This document shows, piece after piece, positions 30,631 through 31,512 of a stretch of DNA of 31,512 nt (position 1 is its first letter; each line of letters begins with the position of its first letter). The translations under genes and the position numbers were made by a program. Location: contig DATCGG010000176.1 in the NCBI GenBank assembly GCA_036509075.1, forward strand, positions 1 through 31,512, written 5' to 3'. The notes under the pieces are model-generated. The model did no database searches. It worked only from the letters and a program-made list of their open reading frames with translations, and had not been told where the DNA came from. The DNA comes from JAJKIV01 sp036509075 (GTDB lineage: Bacteria; Gemmatimonadota; Gemmatimonadetes; Gemmatimonadales; Gemmatimonadaceae).

Positions 30631-31512
30631 TTACTCCCTCGCGAACGCCGCGTCGAAGGCCACCTGCGACGGCGCGAAGTCCGTTGCCTTGATCTTCGCG
30701 CACGCCTCGCGCGCTCCGAACTCGCGGTCCATGCCGCCATCCTCCCACTCGATCGATAGCGGCCCGTTATAACCAGCGCGGTTGAGAGCGCGGACGATCT
30801 CCTCGAAGTCGATCTTCCCGCGTCCGATGCTGCGGAAGTCCCACGACCGGCGCGGGTCGCCGAAGTTCGTGTGCCCGCCAAAGACCCCCACCTCCGTCGG
30901 CACGGGCGACCACCAGACGTCCTTCATGTGCGCGTGGTAGATGCGATCGCCGAACGTGCGGATGAACTTCACGTAATCGACGCCCTGGTAGCCGAGGTGC
31001 GAGGGATCGTAGTTGAAGCCGAAGCGCTTGTGCCGCTTGACCGCATCGATGGCGCGCTGCGCCGACGCGATGTCGAAGGCGATTTCGGTCGGGTGCACTT
31101 CCAGGGCGAAATTGACATTGACGCGATCGAACTCGTTCAGGATCGGTATCCATCGCTTTGCGAAATCGTCGAAACCCTTCTGCCAGTATTTCTGATCCGT
31201 CGGCGGGAAGGCGTAGATGCTGTGCCAGATGCTCGATCCGGTAAAGCCATTCACCACCGCCGGAAATCCGGGCTTCTGCGGCGCCGCGTCGATGAACTTC
31301 CGGCACGCCTTCGCGGTGTCGATCATCTTCCTGGCCGCACGTTTTCGAACTCCTTCGGGATCGCCGTCGCCCCAGACGTCCTTGGGCAGAATCGCCTTGT
31401 GTCGCTCGTCGATCAGATCGCACACGGCCTGTCCGATGAGGTGGTTGGAGATCGCGAACGCATGAAGACCGTGATCGCGCAAGATTTCCCAGCGCCCTTT
31501 GCAGTAGCCCTT
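30631..31512 (-). CDS. Sugar phosphate isomerase/epimerase (TIM-barrel), N-terminus off the window
   Basis: An open frame of 293 residues enters from the right edge, so the start is missing. It encodes a xylose-isomerase-like TIM barrel. Metal and active-site segments are FALEVHPTEIAFD (Glu), FNYDPSHLGYQGVDY (Asp and His), YHAHMKDVWWSP (His) and LSIEWEDGGMD (Glu). The family includes sugar isomerases, epimerases and hydroxypyruvate isomerase; the substrate cannot be told. The beginning of the visible frame (KGRWEILRDHGLHAFAISNHLIGQAVCD) already lies inside the barrel. The Met-like TTG at 31482 is not a start. Confidence 0.9.
   Translation of the reverse strand, partial: KGYCKGRWEILRDHGLHAFAISNHLIGQAVCDLIDERHKAILPKDVWGDGDPEGVRKRAARKMIDTAKACRKFIDAAPQKPGFPAVVNGFTGSSIWHSIYAFPPTDQKYWQKGFDDFAKRWIPILNEFDRVNVNFALEVHPTEIAFDIASAQRAIDAVKRHKRFGFNYDPSHLGYQGVDYVKFIRTFGDRIYHAHMKDVWWSPVPTEVGVFGGHTNFGDPRRSWDFRSIGRGKIDFEEIVRALNRAGYNGPLSIEWEDGGMDREFGAREACAKIKATDFAPSQVAFDAAFARE

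Overview
The window is about 31.5 kb of high-GC bacterial chromosome. The organism is most likely a member of Gemmatimonadota, or a close relative of Acidobacteriota. This is inferred from two ADOP-type duplicated orphan permeases (one coupled to a PadR regulator), a reaction-centre-type dihaem cytochrome c lipoprotein, HEAT-repeat exported proteins behind an ECF sigma factor, an HTH-TPR regulator, and many secreted or lipid-anchored enzymes. No phage, insertion sequence, CRISPR array, tRNA or rRNA was seen.

Layout. 1-3.5 kb (minus): start of an M28 peptidase, a GH20 beta-hexosaminidase and a formyltransferase. 3.6-3.9 kb: a GlsB/YeaQ-type membrane protein with a strong bidirectional terminator. 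4-7.1 kb (minus): a PadR-ADOP permease operon with a candidate operator. 7.3-8.8 kb: a PAP2 phosphatase, a repeat element and a cytochrome c lipoprotein. 8.9-14.2 kb (minus): tonB-like gene, then ECF sigma, membrane anti-sigma and two exported HEAT-repeat proteins; the first HEAT protein carries ten seven-residue repeats. 14.4-17.7 kb (minus): a second ADOP permease whose stop overlaps the start of an agmatinase/arginase-family gene. 18-22 kb: a lipoprotein of unknown function, a 15-bp tandem repeat, a DUF486 membrane protein and a GH3 glucosidase. 22-31.5 kb: a redox and accessory cluster (LysR, aldo/keto reductase, lipocalin-like lipoprotein, zinc alcohol dehydrogenase, cyclophilin-like protein, DUF2255, HTH-TPR regulator, membrane protein, SDR, sugar isomerase). 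This last part also holds a decayed DUF4132-like fragment, a carboxymuconolactone decarboxylase/MFS chimera and a frameshifted DksA/TraR zinc-finger gene.

Two signals stand out. First, an interspersed word, GCCTAACG (reverse CGTTAGGC), has its hexamer core CCTAAC 39 times by eye and the heptamer CCTAACG 33 times, against about 4 heptamers expected for this composition. It lies on both strands and in all reading frames, and it forces the rare codons TTA and CTA and even stop codons, so it looks selected as DNA, like an uptake or chromosome-organisation sequence. Second, the sigma/anti-sigma/HEAT-HEAT operon looks like an envelope signalling module built on unusual repeat proteins.

Most genes are single enzymes with no shared pathway visible. 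Clear co-transcription is seen at PadR-ADOP, sigma-antisigma-HEAT-HEAT, ADOP-agmatinase and alcohol dehydrogenase-cyclophilin-DUF2255.
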